Of a stretch of DNA of 64,000 nucleotides, positions 26,291 through 35,883 are shown one piece after another. This DNA is from Candidatus Jordarchaeales archaeon (lineage in GTDB: Archaea > Asgardarchaeota > Jordiarchaeia > Jordiarchaeales > Freyrarchaeaceae). Under the pieces are notes generated by a model that was given only the letters and a program-made list of their open reading frames with translations, did no database searches and was not told where the DNA came from. Positions within the stretch are counted from its first letter, which is position 1, and each line of letters starts with the position of its first letter. The stretch covers positions 53,703-117,702 of the forward strand of contig JAWAHN010000003.1 of assembly GCA_038889235.1 (NCBI GenBank), in the 5' to 3' direction. The position numbers and the translations under genes are program-made.

Positions 26291-27727
26291 TCACTTCCAA
26301 GGCCAATGGGTGAACGACTCGTATATCAGAAGCCACAGAATGCCACCAAGCACAAACCAACCAAGCACACATGAAGTAGCCAAGTGCTGCATCGCCGCCT
26401 GGATCTCCATGAACGGCAACATACCATTTAACAGAAGATACGGCGCAAATCCTGATACCAGTGGTGGAAGAGCTGCTGCAGCTTTCGCATACTCCATCCA
26501 AGCGTAGTAGGCTAGTGTCTGCAGTCCTGAAGCGCCTGCGACTGCTCCCGCTCCTGATAGGGCCATCGCTACAGACGGCGTGCCCAGCACGACCAAGAAC
26601 ACTACGACGCCAATTATGATCGCAACTATCAACGCAAGTATCCTGCCCTTAAGTCCCTTAGCAGCAAACCAGTGCAGCTGGAATGGGTGCTGAAGTATCA
26701 GTACAGCTAGCACAATGCATAACAAGAGGGCTGTCACATTTGCTGGAGCACGTATACTGAGCGTTAATGGAATCTCGAAAACTCTTGTGATTAGACCTAT
26801 AGTGACTTCATACGGGTAGGCGAAGACGTGCGGCGCTGAACCTATGATCGGCATGAGGACGAGCCAGAGTATTACGCCGATTATTATTCCTGTGATAATG
26901 TTCAGTATGCCTTTTACGGGTTGTGCTCTACCCTCGTATGGCCTGACCAGTCCTACGATGCTGAAGCCCGCTATAACGCCGACGAGTAGGGATATCCATT
27001 GGTCGTAGTGGTTGAAGGGCGCGAGTGGTTGGAGTAGTGTTGTGAAGAGGTCGTGGCCGGGTATGTACATCTCGTAGAATGTTGCACCATTCCAGGCCAG
27101 CGTGTTGAAGACCAGGTATAGTATGCCTGCTATTATCCATGAGATCACAGTGTACATCGCGCCCCTCAACACGGGGTGCAATGTGGGCTTCTTTGGTACT
27201 ATTGGCCAGAACTCAAGCTGCGTTGCCCATATTGGGAAAACTACGAAGCCACATGTGCCCAGTAGTAGCATCTCGTAGCCCTTGAAGCCCATTACTCCTA
27301 GGACGTAGAATGTTGCAAACGCTAGGATCAATGAAAGAGCTGCCGTGACTAATCCTGTTTGAGGCTGCTTGGGTGGCGCAGCCCTCTGGAATGGCATGCA
27401 CAGCACAGCAATGACTATGAACCAGACGATGCCGAAGACTATCACTGCCATCCAGTCGAGTGGGTACCCTAGTGGGTTAAGAATGACGGTGTCTGCCCCC
27501 CTCAGTGCTAGGGCTGGTGCTAAGAGCGCTGCAAGCTCGCTGCTGACGCCGAGTGCAGGTAGCACCTCGTGTAAGGCGAATGCGTCCATCACTACTAGTC
27601 TTGTCAGAATGCCTCCTATCGGGTTAAAGAAAACCATGTACATTATGAAGGCTATGGAGTATATTGTGAGCAGGGACAGTACTCCAAGCCAGGGCTGCTT
27701 AAATTTTCCTACAGCTTCCCCCGCCAT
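26291..27727 (-). CDS. Polytopic membrane protein, paralogue of the one at 6897-8294
   Basis: A membrane protein of about 478 residues with 10-12 predicted hydrophobic helices. It shares KFKQPWLGVLSLLTIY, LNPLGYPLDWM, GYEMLLLGTCGF, FPIWAT, PGHDLFTTLLQPL and a C-terminal FTHWPWK with its paralogue, so the two arose by duplication 20 kb apart. No family is recognised. The start is ATG 27727, behind GAGAGGGAGCGGGA. Transcription should begin after the TATA element at 27781. No partner gene is close, which suggests a stand-alone transporter or membrane enzyme. Confidence 0.8.
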   Translation of the reverse strand: MAGEAVGKFKQPWLGVLSLLTIYSIAFIMYMVFFNPIGGILTRLVVMDAFALHEVLPALGVSSELAALLAPALALRGADTVILNPLGYPLDWMAVIVFGIVWFIVIAVLCMPFQRAAPPKQPQTGLVTAALSLILAFATFYVLGVMGFKGYEMLLLGTCGFVVFPIWATQLEFWPIVPKKPTLHPVLRGAMYTVISWIIAGILYLVFNTLAWNGATFYEMYIPGHDLFTTLLQPLAPFNHYDQWISLLVGVIAGFSIVGLVRPYEGRAQPVKGILNIITGIIIGVILWLVLMPIIGSAPHVFAYPYEVTIGLITRVFEIPLTLSIRAPANVTALLLCIVLAVLILQHPFQLHWFAAKGLKGRILALIVAIIIGVVVFLVVLGTPSVAMALSGAGAVAGASGLQTLAYYAWMEYAKAAAALPPLVSGFAPYLLLNGMLPFMEIQAAMQHLATSCVLGWFVLGGILWLLIYESFTHWPWK

Positions 27728-27780
27728 TCCCGCTCCCTCTCTCCCGAAGAGAGGTTTGTTAACTTTCATTTTTCGGGGGT

Positions 27781-27790
27781 TATTTAAATT
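27781..27790 (-). promoter_or_regulatory. TATA box for the second membrane paralogue
   Basis: AATTTAAATA on the minus strand, 54 bases before ATG 27727. A short inverted repeat, CCTCTC and GAGAGG separated by seven bases, lies at about 27736-27754 in the leader. Confidence 0.5.
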
Positions 27791-27992
27791 TAGCGATTTT
27801 TATACATTAAGTATTCGACAAATGTCTACATTTTTTATTAATTTTTTGAAGGATGCTTAGGAAAAGCGTACCTTTTTAGCTAATACGGTGATTTGTTCCC
27901 TCCTAAGGGGATGCCTGCGATGGGCTGGTTGAGTGCTGCCGGCTTTCTCAAACCTGACTTCTCCATGTCTCTCCTAGAAGGGGGTTGTAGTT

Positions 27993-28511
27993 TTGGGGTA
28001 TGCTTCTGATTTGACTGTTTGGACTATTGGGACCAGTACTAGGTCGGCTGACGAGTTCATCTCCCTTCTTAAGGGGCTGGGCGTTGAAGTTGCTGTCGAT
28101 GTTAGGAGGTTTCCCACCTCCCGGTTTGAGTGGTTTAAGAAAGAGGAGTTGAAGCGTATCCTAAACGAGGCTGGGATCGACTACGTTCACTTTGAGGGCC
28201 TCGGCGGCTATCGAAGGGGCGGATACGAGAAGTACATGGGAACGAGGGAGTTTGAGGAAAGCTTTAGGGAGCTTCTGAGACTGGTTGAGAGTGGGAGGCG
28301 GGTCGCCATATTCTGCTCCGAGCGCCTATTTTTCAAGTGCCATAGGAGGTTCATAGCTGACGAGCTGGCGCGTAGGGGTATAACAGTCATCCACGTGGTA
28401 GACGAGAAGAGAATGTTTGTGCACAAGTCTACGGCTGGCGACCAGAGGGTGGGGGGACAGGTGGGCGGAGCGGTAGACACAGGTGGTCTAGGGGGTTCTC
28501 GGCATTCCTAG
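27993..28511 (+). CDS. DUF488-family protein
   Basis: A 172-residue DUF488 protein with the signature TIGTSTRSADEFISLLKGLG, VAVDVRRFPTSRF, FEGLGGYRRGGYEKYM and IFCSERLFFKCHRRFIADEL. The conserved Arg, Cys and His residues suggest an enzyme or nucleic-acid-binding role, but no activity is established for the family as far as I know. It starts at TTG 27993 behind GAAGGGGG. Its last 24 bases overlap the end of the convergent metallo-beta-lactamase gene. The C-terminal 25 residues are Gly-rich and look disordered. Confidence 0.85.
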   Translation: MGYASDLTVWTIGTSTRSADEFISLLKGLGVEVAVDVRRFPTSRFEWFKKEELKRILNEAGIDYVHFEGLGGYRRGGYEKYMGTREFEESFRELLRLVESGRRVAIFCSERLFFKCHRRFIADELARRGITVIHVVDEKRMFVHKSTAGDQRVGGQVGGAVDTGGLGGSRHS

Positions 28512-29282
28512 GAAGGATTTCACCACGTTCTCTCTCGCCCACTCCTTACCGCTCACAGACTCCATTATCAAAGCGATCTGGGGCGGGTTAGGGAAGAGGC
28601 GGTTCACAATTTCGTCTATACTTAACCCTTCCCTGTGCATTTCTTCAACGCGTCTTTTAAGATCCTTCAAGTACTCCAGGTATGCTTCGACATCCTGCCT
28701 GGCCATTGGACCCGTGCCTCCGAAGGCCATGTTAAAGTCAAGCTTCAAGGATTTTTCCAGAGATTTTATAGTCTCGTTGACCTCTTCCTCCCTCATCCAT
28801 ACCACCTGCTTGCCCGATATGGCTAGGTCCCCGCTGAAGAGGAAGCCGTCCACGAGAAACGAAACGTGGTCGAAGGTGTGGCCGGGGGTCTCAACAACTT
28901 CAACGTCCACCCCGCCGAGGCTTAACCTCTCATCTAGGGGTTCTGCATCAGTAGGCTCAGGCTGCCCCCAGACCACCACCCTGTACTGAGGTATCTTTGG
29001 CGGCGCCCGAAGCAGAGGGATGGTCTTCTCAGGTGCGAGCACCCTAACACCTTTAGCCTTAAGCAGGGGAGCAGCTCCTACATGGTCTTCGTGGTAATGT
29101 GTTATGAGCACGCATTTCGCCCCTTCCAGAGCGGCGGCGACCTCACCCGCCACGTTGGGGCAGCCGCAGTCGAAAACCACTCCCTTGTAGCGGTAAAAAT
29201 GGGTCCAGTAGAGGACTCGCCCTCCCACCTCTGTTCCACACTTGAAAACCTCAACGTCATCGACTAAGCTACTAACCAGCAC
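28488..29282 (-). CDS. Metallo-beta-lactamase-fold hydrolase
   Basis: A 264-residue MBL-fold protein. THYHEDHVG is the HxHxDH zinc motif, VVETPGHTFDHVSF holds the third His, and FSGDLAIS holds the bridging Asp. Such enzymes hydrolyse thioesters (glyoxalase II-like), esters, lactones or phosphodiesters. The C-terminal helical part (YLEYLKDLKRRVEEMHREG) is common in archaeal glyoxalase II-like members. No neighbour narrows the substrate. The start is GTG 29282; a second start slightly downstream cannot be excluded. Confidence 0.85.
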   Translation of the reverse strand: MLVSSLVDDVEVFKCGTEVGGRVLYWTHFYRYKGVVFDCGCPNVAGEVAAALEGAKCVLITHYHEDHVGAAPLLKAKGVRVLAPEKTIPLLRAPPKIPQYRVVVWGQPEPTDAEPLDERLSLGGVDVEVVETPGHTFDHVSFLVDGFLFSGDLAISGKQVVWMREEEVNETIKSLEKSLKLDFNMAFGGTGPMARQDVEAYLEYLKDLKRRVEEMHREGLSIDEIVNRLFPNPPQIALIMESVSGKEWARENVVKSFLGMPRTP

Positions 29283-29539
29283 GTGGTCAGCCCCCTGGGA
29301 TGAGCCCTTTCGATTTCACCGTAAGAGGGGGAGAGTTTAAACTTAACGATCGCCCTTAAAGCCGTCTATTTGGAGCAACTTGTCCCCCTGGCGTGTTTAC
29401 TCGAACGAGGCGAGACGCTTAAACGCCCCTTACAGTGGATTCTCTCGGTAAAGCCTGCATGCTCCCCGCGGTTTCCGGTTACGTGGGATGCTTTGACTGT
29501 AACACCCTATTAAATGGGGTGGTGCTTCCGGCGGTTAGG

Positions 29540-30952
29540 TTACCCGCCTCTCGCGCTTCTAAAGCACCTGTACCAGTACATTTTAGATATTGTTTTTACA
29601 GCACTATTGAATGACGAGAACACTGGGAACTTAGCGTCCTGGAAGAGCTTTGCAAGCATCCTCTCCGTCTCATAGTAGTAACTGGAGTTTACCACTATGA
29701 AGACTGGTTTACCATGCTCCTCTATGACGCGCCTGCAAGACTCGATAACTATTTCAGCCATTTCACTCCTTCTATCGGTCGACGCCCTGGAGTAAACGTG
29801 AAAGTTTTCGGGTTGCAGCTCCACTACTATGCTGTGGATGTTTCTGTCCGAGGCCGCGGTGCCCAGGGCTTCAGCCATCCTTCCCCTAGAATAAGCCATC
29901 CAGGCGTCCAGCGGGTTCTTAATACTTGACCCGGCTGCTGGGATGATGCTTCTAAGCCTTCTCTGAGTTTCCTCCTCGAACTCGGGCACCTTTAAGCCAT
30001 ACCTGGCACATATATCCGCGTAGACCACGCTCGAGCCGCCTGAATTAGTCATTATTGCAACCCCCCGACCCTTCGGTGGCTCAGCGTACATGAACCCAAC
30101 TGCTATGTCAAGCAAGTCTTCGAAGAAATCGACTTGTATGACTCCCGTCTGCCTGCAGACTCCCTCCCAGACCCTGGCTGATCCAGCCAGAGACCCCGTG
30201 TGGAAGGCCGCAGCCCTAGCCCCCTCCTCACTCATCCCTCCTTTAAGTATGGCGACAGGCTTCTTCATGCACGTTTCCTTTAGCAGTTCGAGGAGGCCGT
30301 CAGTTTTCTTGAAGCCCTCCACGTACCCCAGTATTATGTCCGTTTTAGGGTCGTCCTTGAGGTATCCGAGGAAGTCTATGAAGTCGAGGTCGCAGGCGTT
30401 GCCATAGCTTATAACCTTGCTGAACCTCACGTTTCTGAGACGTGCATTCGCAACCAGGTTCACAGCCCTTCCACCGCTCTGCGAGATGAACGCCACCGGG
30501 CCGGGCTCACTCGGCTGGTCGTTGACAAACCTCAACCCGGATTCAGGGCAGTAGATTCCCATGCAGTTTGGACCTATTATCCTGAAGCCACCCTGCCTAG
30601 CTATCTCAACCAGCTTTTCCTCAAGCGCCCTCCCCTCCGCCGTCCCAGTCTCACTGAACCCCGAAGTGAAGATGTGCACCGCTTTCACCCCTCTTCTGGC
30701 GCACTCAAGTAGAATGCTGGGTGTTTGAGTCGCCGGGACGGCCACTATAACGTAGTCAACTTTTTCCGGTATGTCTAGCAGGCTTGGGTAGCTCTTGACA
30801 CCCGAGACCTCCTTGTAGTTGGGGTTAACGACGAATACTTTGAGCATCCCGGCCTCGGCTAAAGCCTCCACGTAGTACCTCACATTCCTATCAGAGGCGC
30901 CAACCACAGCGACACTTTTAGGATAAAAAACTTCATCCAAGCTTGCACTCAT
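29540..30952 (-). CDS. ADP-forming acyl-CoA synthetase, alpha subunit (second copy)
   Basis: A paralogue of the protein at 8437-9888, about 470 residues. The CoA-binding domain begins YPKSVAVVGASDRN and continues to GPNCMGIY. FHTGSLAGSARVWEG carries the likely phosphohistidine. PVAFISQSGGRAVN is the ligase-domain loop. As in the first copy, no ATP-grasp beta subunit is fused or adjacent. ATG 30952 is preferred over the frame from 30985, because GGGCTGGTG precedes it and similarity begins at SLDEVFYPK. The substrate acid is unknown; members handle acetate, branched-chain, aryl or succinyl acids. Confidence 0.82.
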   Translation of the reverse strand: MSASLDEVFYPKSVAVVGASDRNVRYYVEALAEAGMLKVFVVNPNYKEVSGVKSYPSLLDIPEKVDYVIVAVPATQTPSILLECARRGVKAVHIFTSGFSETGTAEGRALEEKLVEIARQGGFRIIGPNCMGIYCPESGLRFVNDQPSEPGPVAFISQSGGRAVNLVANARLRNVRFSKVISYGNACDLDFIDFLGYLKDDPKTDIILGYVEGFKKTDGLLELLKETCMKKPVAILKGGMSEEGARAAAFHTGSLAGSARVWEGVCRQTGVIQVDFFEDLLDIAVGFMYAEPPKGRGVAIMTNSGGSSVVYADICARYGLKVPEFEEETQRRLRSIIPAAGSSIKNPLDAWMAYSRGRMAEALGTAASDRNIHSIVVELQPENFHVYSRASTDRRSEMAEIVIESCRRVIEEHGKPVFIVVNSSYYYETERMLAKLFQDAKFPVFSSFNSAVKTISKMYWYRCFRSARGG

Positions 30953-31085
30953 CGTGGACACCAGCCCGGTGACCGATAGGCTCACGAGAAAAACGGGAAT
31001 TTTAAACCTTACTCAAGACCTGCATAAGTTGGAAGGCGGCTGTGCGTGCAGTCAGCTGGGTGCGTGAAGAGCGAAGTGTTAACTT

Positions 31086-32288
31086 TCAGAAGGGTGAACT
31101 CGACCGCTGAAGGACGAACTCACAGTAGTCATCACCCTTAGCCACACACTTCTCCTCCCTAGAAGTGAATGGAGGCTCCCCCTTGGTCTCAGCAAAGTGG
31201 TTTAGGATTCCCTCCACGATCCACCCGTAAGTGCAAATTGGACGCTTAGCCAGCCTCCTTCTTGCAATGTAGCTTCTGGCGACCTCCGCGTAGATAGACT
31301 GGTACACCCTGAAGACCACCTCGGACTCTTCGAACTTTATCAACTCACTCTTCCCCCAACCCATGGAGGATGTTGAGGAAAGAAAGAAGTTCACCACTTT
31401 TTCAACGCCGTGTTTCTCACCCTGCTTTGCGAGCAAACGACCATAGCCCACGTGTGCCTTCATGTAAGCCGCGTACACAACTCCACCGAACAACTCGACG
31501 GGAACCAGCATTTGAGCAATAGAATACATTCCTCCTTCAACCATCAGTATTCTTTCCCTCCCAATGCCAACAGTACCGTCACTTCTCATCTCCAGCTTGT
31601 TAAGGAATTTCCAGATATCCCCGCACTCCTCAGAAGAAGGGGCTTGGACAGCAGCTGGCTCGTACTTGTTGCGGGCTAAGTATGTAAGCTCTTCCTCTAT
31701 ACCTTTGAAGGGGTCCTCCTTGTCGCATGCGGGCTCAATATAGAACTCACAATAATCGTCTCCGAGAGCGAAGCACTTTTCCGAGTAATATGTGAGCGGT
31801 GGGGCGCTACGGCCGCTTTTCTCCAACGCCGCTCTGACTGCTCCAACCCAGTTGTAACCCCACCACGGGCAACTGAAGAACGGAAACACAGCTTTAACAT
31901 TTCTAATATTTCTCTTAAACCAGCACGACACAGCTGAATTGTATATCCTCACGATGACCCTAGGCTTTTCAATGTCGGCCTCAACAATTTCAGTCTTACC
32001 CCGCCCTCCAACGGTGTAAAGCCACGCGTATTTTTCAAGCGCCTCCTCCGGAGAGTAGCCCTCGTCCATCAGCATGCTCACTGTGGTAAACCCTGGGATC
32101 ACTTGGAAGCGGAAGAAGTAATCTTTTGCCAGGAAGCCTAACGTGCTCATAATATCTTTGTAGAGCATTCCAGGTATTACTTCAGCTATGAAAGCGCAGC
32201 GTAGGTTCTTCCAGTAAATCCTCCACCTTTCGACGCGAATATCACTTATGAAGTCCTCAAGAGCGCTTCTCTGCTTTGTTTCGGGCAT
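31086..32288 (-). CDS. Tandem V4R-domain protein A
   Basis: A protein of about 400 residues with two V4R (4-vinyl-reductase) domains, each ending in the Cys signature: CFALGDDYCEFYI in the middle and CVAKGDDYCEFVL at the C-terminus. V4R domains bind small hydrophobic or tetrapyrrole-like ligands and include BchJ of chlorophyll synthesis. ATG 32288 is chosen because a TATA element at 32325-32332 overlaps the earlier TTG 32324. It lies 182 bases downstream of protein B, which has the same double architecture, and both point away from a chelatase motor gene. A role as a sensor or carrier for a tetrapyrrole is possible; this is inference. Confidence 0.75.
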   Translation of the reverse strand: MPETKQRSALEDFISDIRVERWRIYWKNLRCAFIAEVIPGMLYKDIMSTLGFLAKDYFFRFQVIPGFTTVSMLMDEGYSPEEALEKYAWLYTVGGRGKTEIVEADIEKPRVIVRIYNSAVSCWFKRNIRNVKAVFPFFSCPWWGYNWVGAVRAALEKSGRSAPPLTYYSEKCFALGDDYCEFYIEPACDKEDPFKGIEEELTYLARNKYEPAAVQAPSSEECGDIWKFLNKLEMRSDGTVGIGRERILMVEGGMYSIAQMLVPVELFGGVVYAAYMKAHVGYGRLLAKQGEKHGVEKVVNFFLSSTSSMGWGKSELIKFEESEVVFRVYQSIYAEVARSYIARRRLAKRPICTYGWIVEGILNHFAETKGEPPFTSREEKCVAKGDDYCEFVLQRSSSPF

Positions 32289-32324
32289 TGTTTCATCACA
32301 CTTGCCGTTTGATGGACATTTCAA

Positions 32325-32332
32325 ATTATATT
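32325..32332 (-). promoter_or_regulatory. TATA box for V4R protein A
   Basis: The minus strand reads ATATAATT, 37 bases before ATG 32288, implying a leader of about 14 bases. Confidence 0.45.
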
Positions 32333-32470
32333 CACGCGTCTAATTAATCTTTCCCAATCATAACATGTGTTATTAGCAAGTTTTGTATAAAAAAGTTGTA
32401 AAAATCGTGATTGTGCCGCGCTCAGGTGGAGACATTAACGATGTAAACGATTGGCGGTCGGTTTTCTTTG

Positions 32471-33673
32471 TCATAGCTTTGATTTCTCCAATATGAACTC
32501 GCAGAACTTGTCGCCTTTTGCTACACATTTTTCCTCTCTCGCTGTGAAGGGCGGCTCCCCCTCTTTTTCGGCGAAGTAGTTTAGGACCCCCTCCACTATG
32601 TAGCCCATTGGGGCACAGGAGGGTTGGGGGTTGAGCCCTTTGAGCTTTATGTACGCTCCACACTCTTCACCGTAAAGCGGCTGGTGCATTACGATCTTTA
32701 CTTCTTGCCCGTCGACCTTTGTTGTTTTCATGTAACCCCACCCCATAGACGATGCTGAATTCAAGAAGAAGTTTAGCACGTTCTCTGCCCCGTACTTTTC
32801 ACCTTGCCTTGAGAGGTATTTTCCGTACTCGTTGTTTGCCCTTCTGTAAACGGCGTATATCATGTCCCCGAATTTTTCGAGCGGCAGCATCCAGTAAGCA
32901 ATGGAGAAGAGCATGCTAGGTGTTAGGAGTGTTCTGTCGCCTCCTATGCCCACAGTTCCATCCTCTTTAACATCTAGAAGGCTGAGGAAGCCTTTAATGG
33001 CCTCCTCAGGGCTTCCGGGCGCCTGCCCCCCGTTTACGGCTGCCTTAACGTTTTCGTAGTTGAAAAACTCTCTCAGCATGTTGGACTCGAACAAGCGTAA
33101 ACTTTCATCTTCCCCCTGTGTTATAACCCACTCGCAATATTTCCCCCCTTTAGCGAGGCACTCCGTTTCTTCGTAAACAAGGGGAGGCGTGCTCATCCCT
33201 TTCTCCATCATGGCTGCTCTGAACGCCCCGATCCAGCCGTAACCCCACCACGCGCAGTCATAAAAGGGAAAAACCTTTTCCAGGTTTTCCACGTTATCCC
33301 TAAACCACGAAGCGATACTTGAATTGTAGGTCCTCACTACCATTTCGGGCTTTTCGAAGTCGACGCTAACCACCTCGGTGAACCCCCACCCGGCTGCACT
33401 GACGAAGCTAGCGAAGCTTTCAAGCGCCTCCTCGGGAGGCAACCCTCCTTTCACGATTTTGCTCACCTCTGCGAAACATGAAAGGGCAGTGAACTGTAAG
33501 ATGACGCTTTTAAGCGAAGGCCCGAGGACCTTCATCAGCTCCCTCGTAACCCGCATGAGTAGCTCACGCGAAATGAAAGCGTACCTCATCCCGCCGTAAA
33601 TTATTCTCCACCCGTCAAAACCTAAACGAGACTTGAAATCGCTGAGAGCGCGTTTCACTTCTTCAGCAAACAA
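32471..33673 (-). CDS. Tandem V4R-domain protein B
   Basis: A 400-residue paralogue of protein A. The two halves end in CLAKGGKYCEWVI and CVAKGDKFCEFIL, and each half also has an AxxxxVxEGxLNYFAE- or WWGYGWIGAFRAA-type segment. Shared stretches with protein A include NSSIASWF or NSAVSCWF, SSASSMGWG or SSTSSMGWG and REEKCVAKGD. The start is TTG 33673 behind GGGGGG. AT-rich TATA-like sequence (TTAATATA near 33731) precedes it, so A and B may each have their own promoter. Function unknown; see the neighbouring chelatase genes. Confidence 0.75.
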   Translation of the reverse strand: MFAEEVKRALSDFKSRLGFDGWRIIYGGMRYAFISRELLMRVTRELMKVLGPSLKSVILQFTALSCFAEVSKIVKGGLPPEEALESFASFVSAAGWGFTEVVSVDFEKPEMVVRTYNSSIASWFRDNVENLEKVFPFYDCAWWGYGWIGAFRAAMMEKGMSTPPLVYEETECLAKGGKYCEWVITQGEDESLRLFESNMLREFFNYENVKAAVNGGQAPGSPEEAIKGFLSLLDVKEDGTVGIGGDRTLLTPSMLFSIAYWMLPLEKFGDMIYAVYRRANNEYGKYLSRQGEKYGAENVLNFFLNSASSMGWGYMKTTKVDGQEVKIVMHQPLYGEECGAYIKLKGLNPQPSCAPMGYIVEGVLNYFAEKEGEPPFTAREEKCVAKGDKFCEFILEKSKL

Positions 33674-33805
33674 GTAATACCCCCCTCTTCACACAACCCC
33701 GGTCCTTAGAACTTCTAAGGAGCTCCCTGATATATTAACTTTTTTAACTAGCTTTATTAACTTCCTTTTTATTTTAAAACGTTGAATTTGAGGCTTGAAA
33801 ACCTG

Positions 33806-35725
33806 TTAACTTATACTGCCTTTAACAATTGCGTGAATTTTCTCTGGGTCTACTTCTGGTAGCCTCACATAGCGTGCCTGAGCGTGTTTCACTATTGTTT
33901 CTATGTAGCTCGGCTTCCAGTAGTTGGTGCGCGTGTCGACGACTATGGTTGTTGCTCCAATCCTCCTGAGGTTTTCCGAGAGTCTTTCCAGCTCCGCCCG
34001 CACTCCCAACCTCCAGTCTAGGGGTACGTTAGCCTGCCCATCTGTTATGATTAGCACGATCGGTTTAAGCTCGCTTCTGGAAAGCTTCTCCCTCTTAATA
34101 AGCTCTAACGCCTTGAGCATTGCTGAGGAAAGCGGAGTCTTTCCCCCCGTGGGAAGGCTCTTTAGGAGGCTTGCAGCTGCGTCGAGGTTTGAAGTCGGCG
34201 GAAGCACAACTTGCGCTTCCCTTCCTCTGAAAGCCACGAAGGCAACCCTATCCCTGTTAATGTAAGCGTCCCTTAGAAGGGAGAGCGCCACCCCCTTAGC
34301 TGCCTCCATTCTCCTTAGAGCCGCCATGGAGCCGCTTGCGTCGACAATTAACACCACGAGTGCTGGAGCCCTAGCGAACCTAACTTTCTCCCTAAGGTCT
34401 TCAGGCTTAATAACCAATCTACCCTCCCTCCACCCTCCCCTGGCAGCTGCAGCCCTTATTGTGGCGTCGAGAGCTATGTCCCTGGTTTTACCTCGTGGGA
34501 TGGTGCTCGCCACGTAAGCTCCCCGACCATTGCTCGACTTAACCCTCAGCCTTCTTCCGCACCTTACGGTGCAGTTCGCCTTCTCGTCAAATTCGAAGCT
34601 TAGGTGGTAGGAGGGGTCTGCCTCGAAAACCTTCTCACCCATAAGCTCCCCCTCGCTACCATTCCCCTCTCTAACTTCACCTGGCGACTCCCTAGCCTTC
34701 TCAAGCAGCTCCCTGACTTGCTGCATGTCTAAGCGCGGCTGCTCGAAGGGGTGCCTCCTCATCCTGTGCGGGAGAGCTAGGCTCATGGCTTCCTCGACGT
34801 CTCGCTCGCTCACAGTTGTGCGGCCCTCGAACGCCGCTATGGTCTTAGCTGTCTTGACCACTGTTATCTCAGCTCTACTGCTCGTCCTTAAGCTGGCGCA
34901 CACGCTGGCCACGGCAAGCAGTAATTCGTCGCTCATCGTAACGCTTGGAAGCGTCTCCATAGCTCTGGCAATCTTAGCTTTGAGCCCCTCCTGCTCTTCC
35001 CTGTACTTCTCTATGAACGCTAACGGGTCATTCTCGAACTCCTCAACTCTCCTCACAATCTCAGCTCTAAGACGGGGGTCGTCGAGCCCCCCGACCTCAA
35101 CCTGGAGGCCAAACCTGTCGAGAAGCTGCGGCCTCAGCTCACCTTCCTCGGGGTTCATCGTGCCGATGAGAATGAACTTCGCCGGGTGCGAGACCGAGAC
35201 CCCCTCCCGCTCCACGACGTTGACACCGCTCGCGGCGGCGTCCAGCAGCACGTCGGCGACATAGTCGTCGAGGAGGTTGACCTCATCCACGTAGAGTATC
35301 CCCCTGTTGGCTTCAGCCAGCAATCCTGGCTCCAGCGCCTTAAGCCCCTCCTTCATCGCCCTCTCTATGTCAAGGGACCCTGCAACTCTGTCGACTGTGG
35401 CGTTTAGGGGGAGGTCCACGATCCTAACCTTCCTCTTGACATGGGGGAGCACCCCCTCCTTTTCAAACCGTTCGAAGCAGTTGTCGCACATCTCCGCCGG
35501 GTTACGCGGGTTACAGTTGAACGGGCACCCGTCCACAACTTCTATCTCCGGGAGGAGCTCGGCCAGCCCCCTGACAGCCGTAGACTTACCTGTCCCCTTC
35601 TCGCCTCTTATCAGCACCCCGCCTATCCTGGGATTTATGGCGTTCAGTATCAGCGCCTTCTTCATCGACTCTTGGCCCACGATCGCCGAGAAGGGGTAGG
35701 TGACGCGCCTCACGTGGTGGGGCAT
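33806..35725 (-). CDS. Magnesium/cobalt-chelatase-type motor subunit, fused AAA+ and vWA (ChlI/BchD-like)
   Basis: A protein of about 640 residues with an N-terminal AAA+ ATPase and a C-terminal von Willebrand A domain. Walker A is GEKGTGKST, Walker B is [13 protein letters not shown], and a Cys-rich insert [17 protein letters not shown] lies between them as in BchI-like proteins. The C-terminal [10 protein letters not shown] is the MIDAS motif, with [10 protein letters not shown] and ITDGQANV. It combines what bacteriochlorophyll synthesis splits into BchI and BchD, a form common in archaea and in cobalamin synthesis. It should drive metal insertion by the large CobN/BchH subunit encoded at 37020. 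ATG 35725 is preferred; GTG 35734 is an alternative. Confidence 0.88.
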   Translation of the reverse strand: MPHHVRRVTYPFSAIVGQESMKKALILNAINPRIGGVLIRGEKGTGKSTAVRGLAELLPEIEVVDGCPFNCNPRNPAEMCDNCFERFEKEGVLPHVKRKVRIVDLPLNATVDRVAGSLDIERAMKEGLKALEPGLLAEANRGILYVDEVNLLDDYVADVLLDAAASGVNVVEREGVSVSHPAKFILIGTMNPEEGELRPQLLDRFGLQVEVGGLDDPRLRAEIVRRVEEFENDPLAFIEKYREEQEGLKAKIARAMETLPSVTMSDELLLAVASVCASLRTSSRAEITVVKTAKTIAAFEGRTTVSERDVEEAMSLALPHRMRRHPFEQPRLDMQQVRELLEKARESPGEVREGNGSEGELMGEKVFEADPSYHLSFEFDEKANCTVRCGRRLRVKSSNGRGAYVASTIPRGKTRDIALDATIRAAAARGGWREGRLVIKPEDLREKVRFARAPALVVLIVDASGSMAALRRMEAAKGVALSLLRDAYINRDRVAFVAFRGREAQVVLPPTSNLDAAASLLKSLPTGGKTPLSSAMLKALELIKREKLSRSELKPIVLIITDGQANVPLDWRLGVRAELERLSENLRRIGATTIVVDTRTNYWKPSYIETIVKHAQARYVRLPEVDPEKIHAIVKGSIS

Positions 35726-35883
35726 GGAAACCACCGCTTATACACGACAACACATTATTAAAAAATTTTTTCAAAGTATTACCATCACTCGGCGTCCAAG
35801 CACCCCAATGGCCTTAACGTGGCGGCGACTGCGAAAATGTTTTAACGTTTTTTGGCTTAAAGGACCCTTTTGGAGGGATTTAC

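Noticed and set aside
25506-26507. Long plus-strand open frame opposite the methyltransferase gene
   Set aside because: It is antisense to a clear methyltransferase and rich in Thr, Pro, Asn and Gln from the C/A-biased strand; no family or ribosome site fits.
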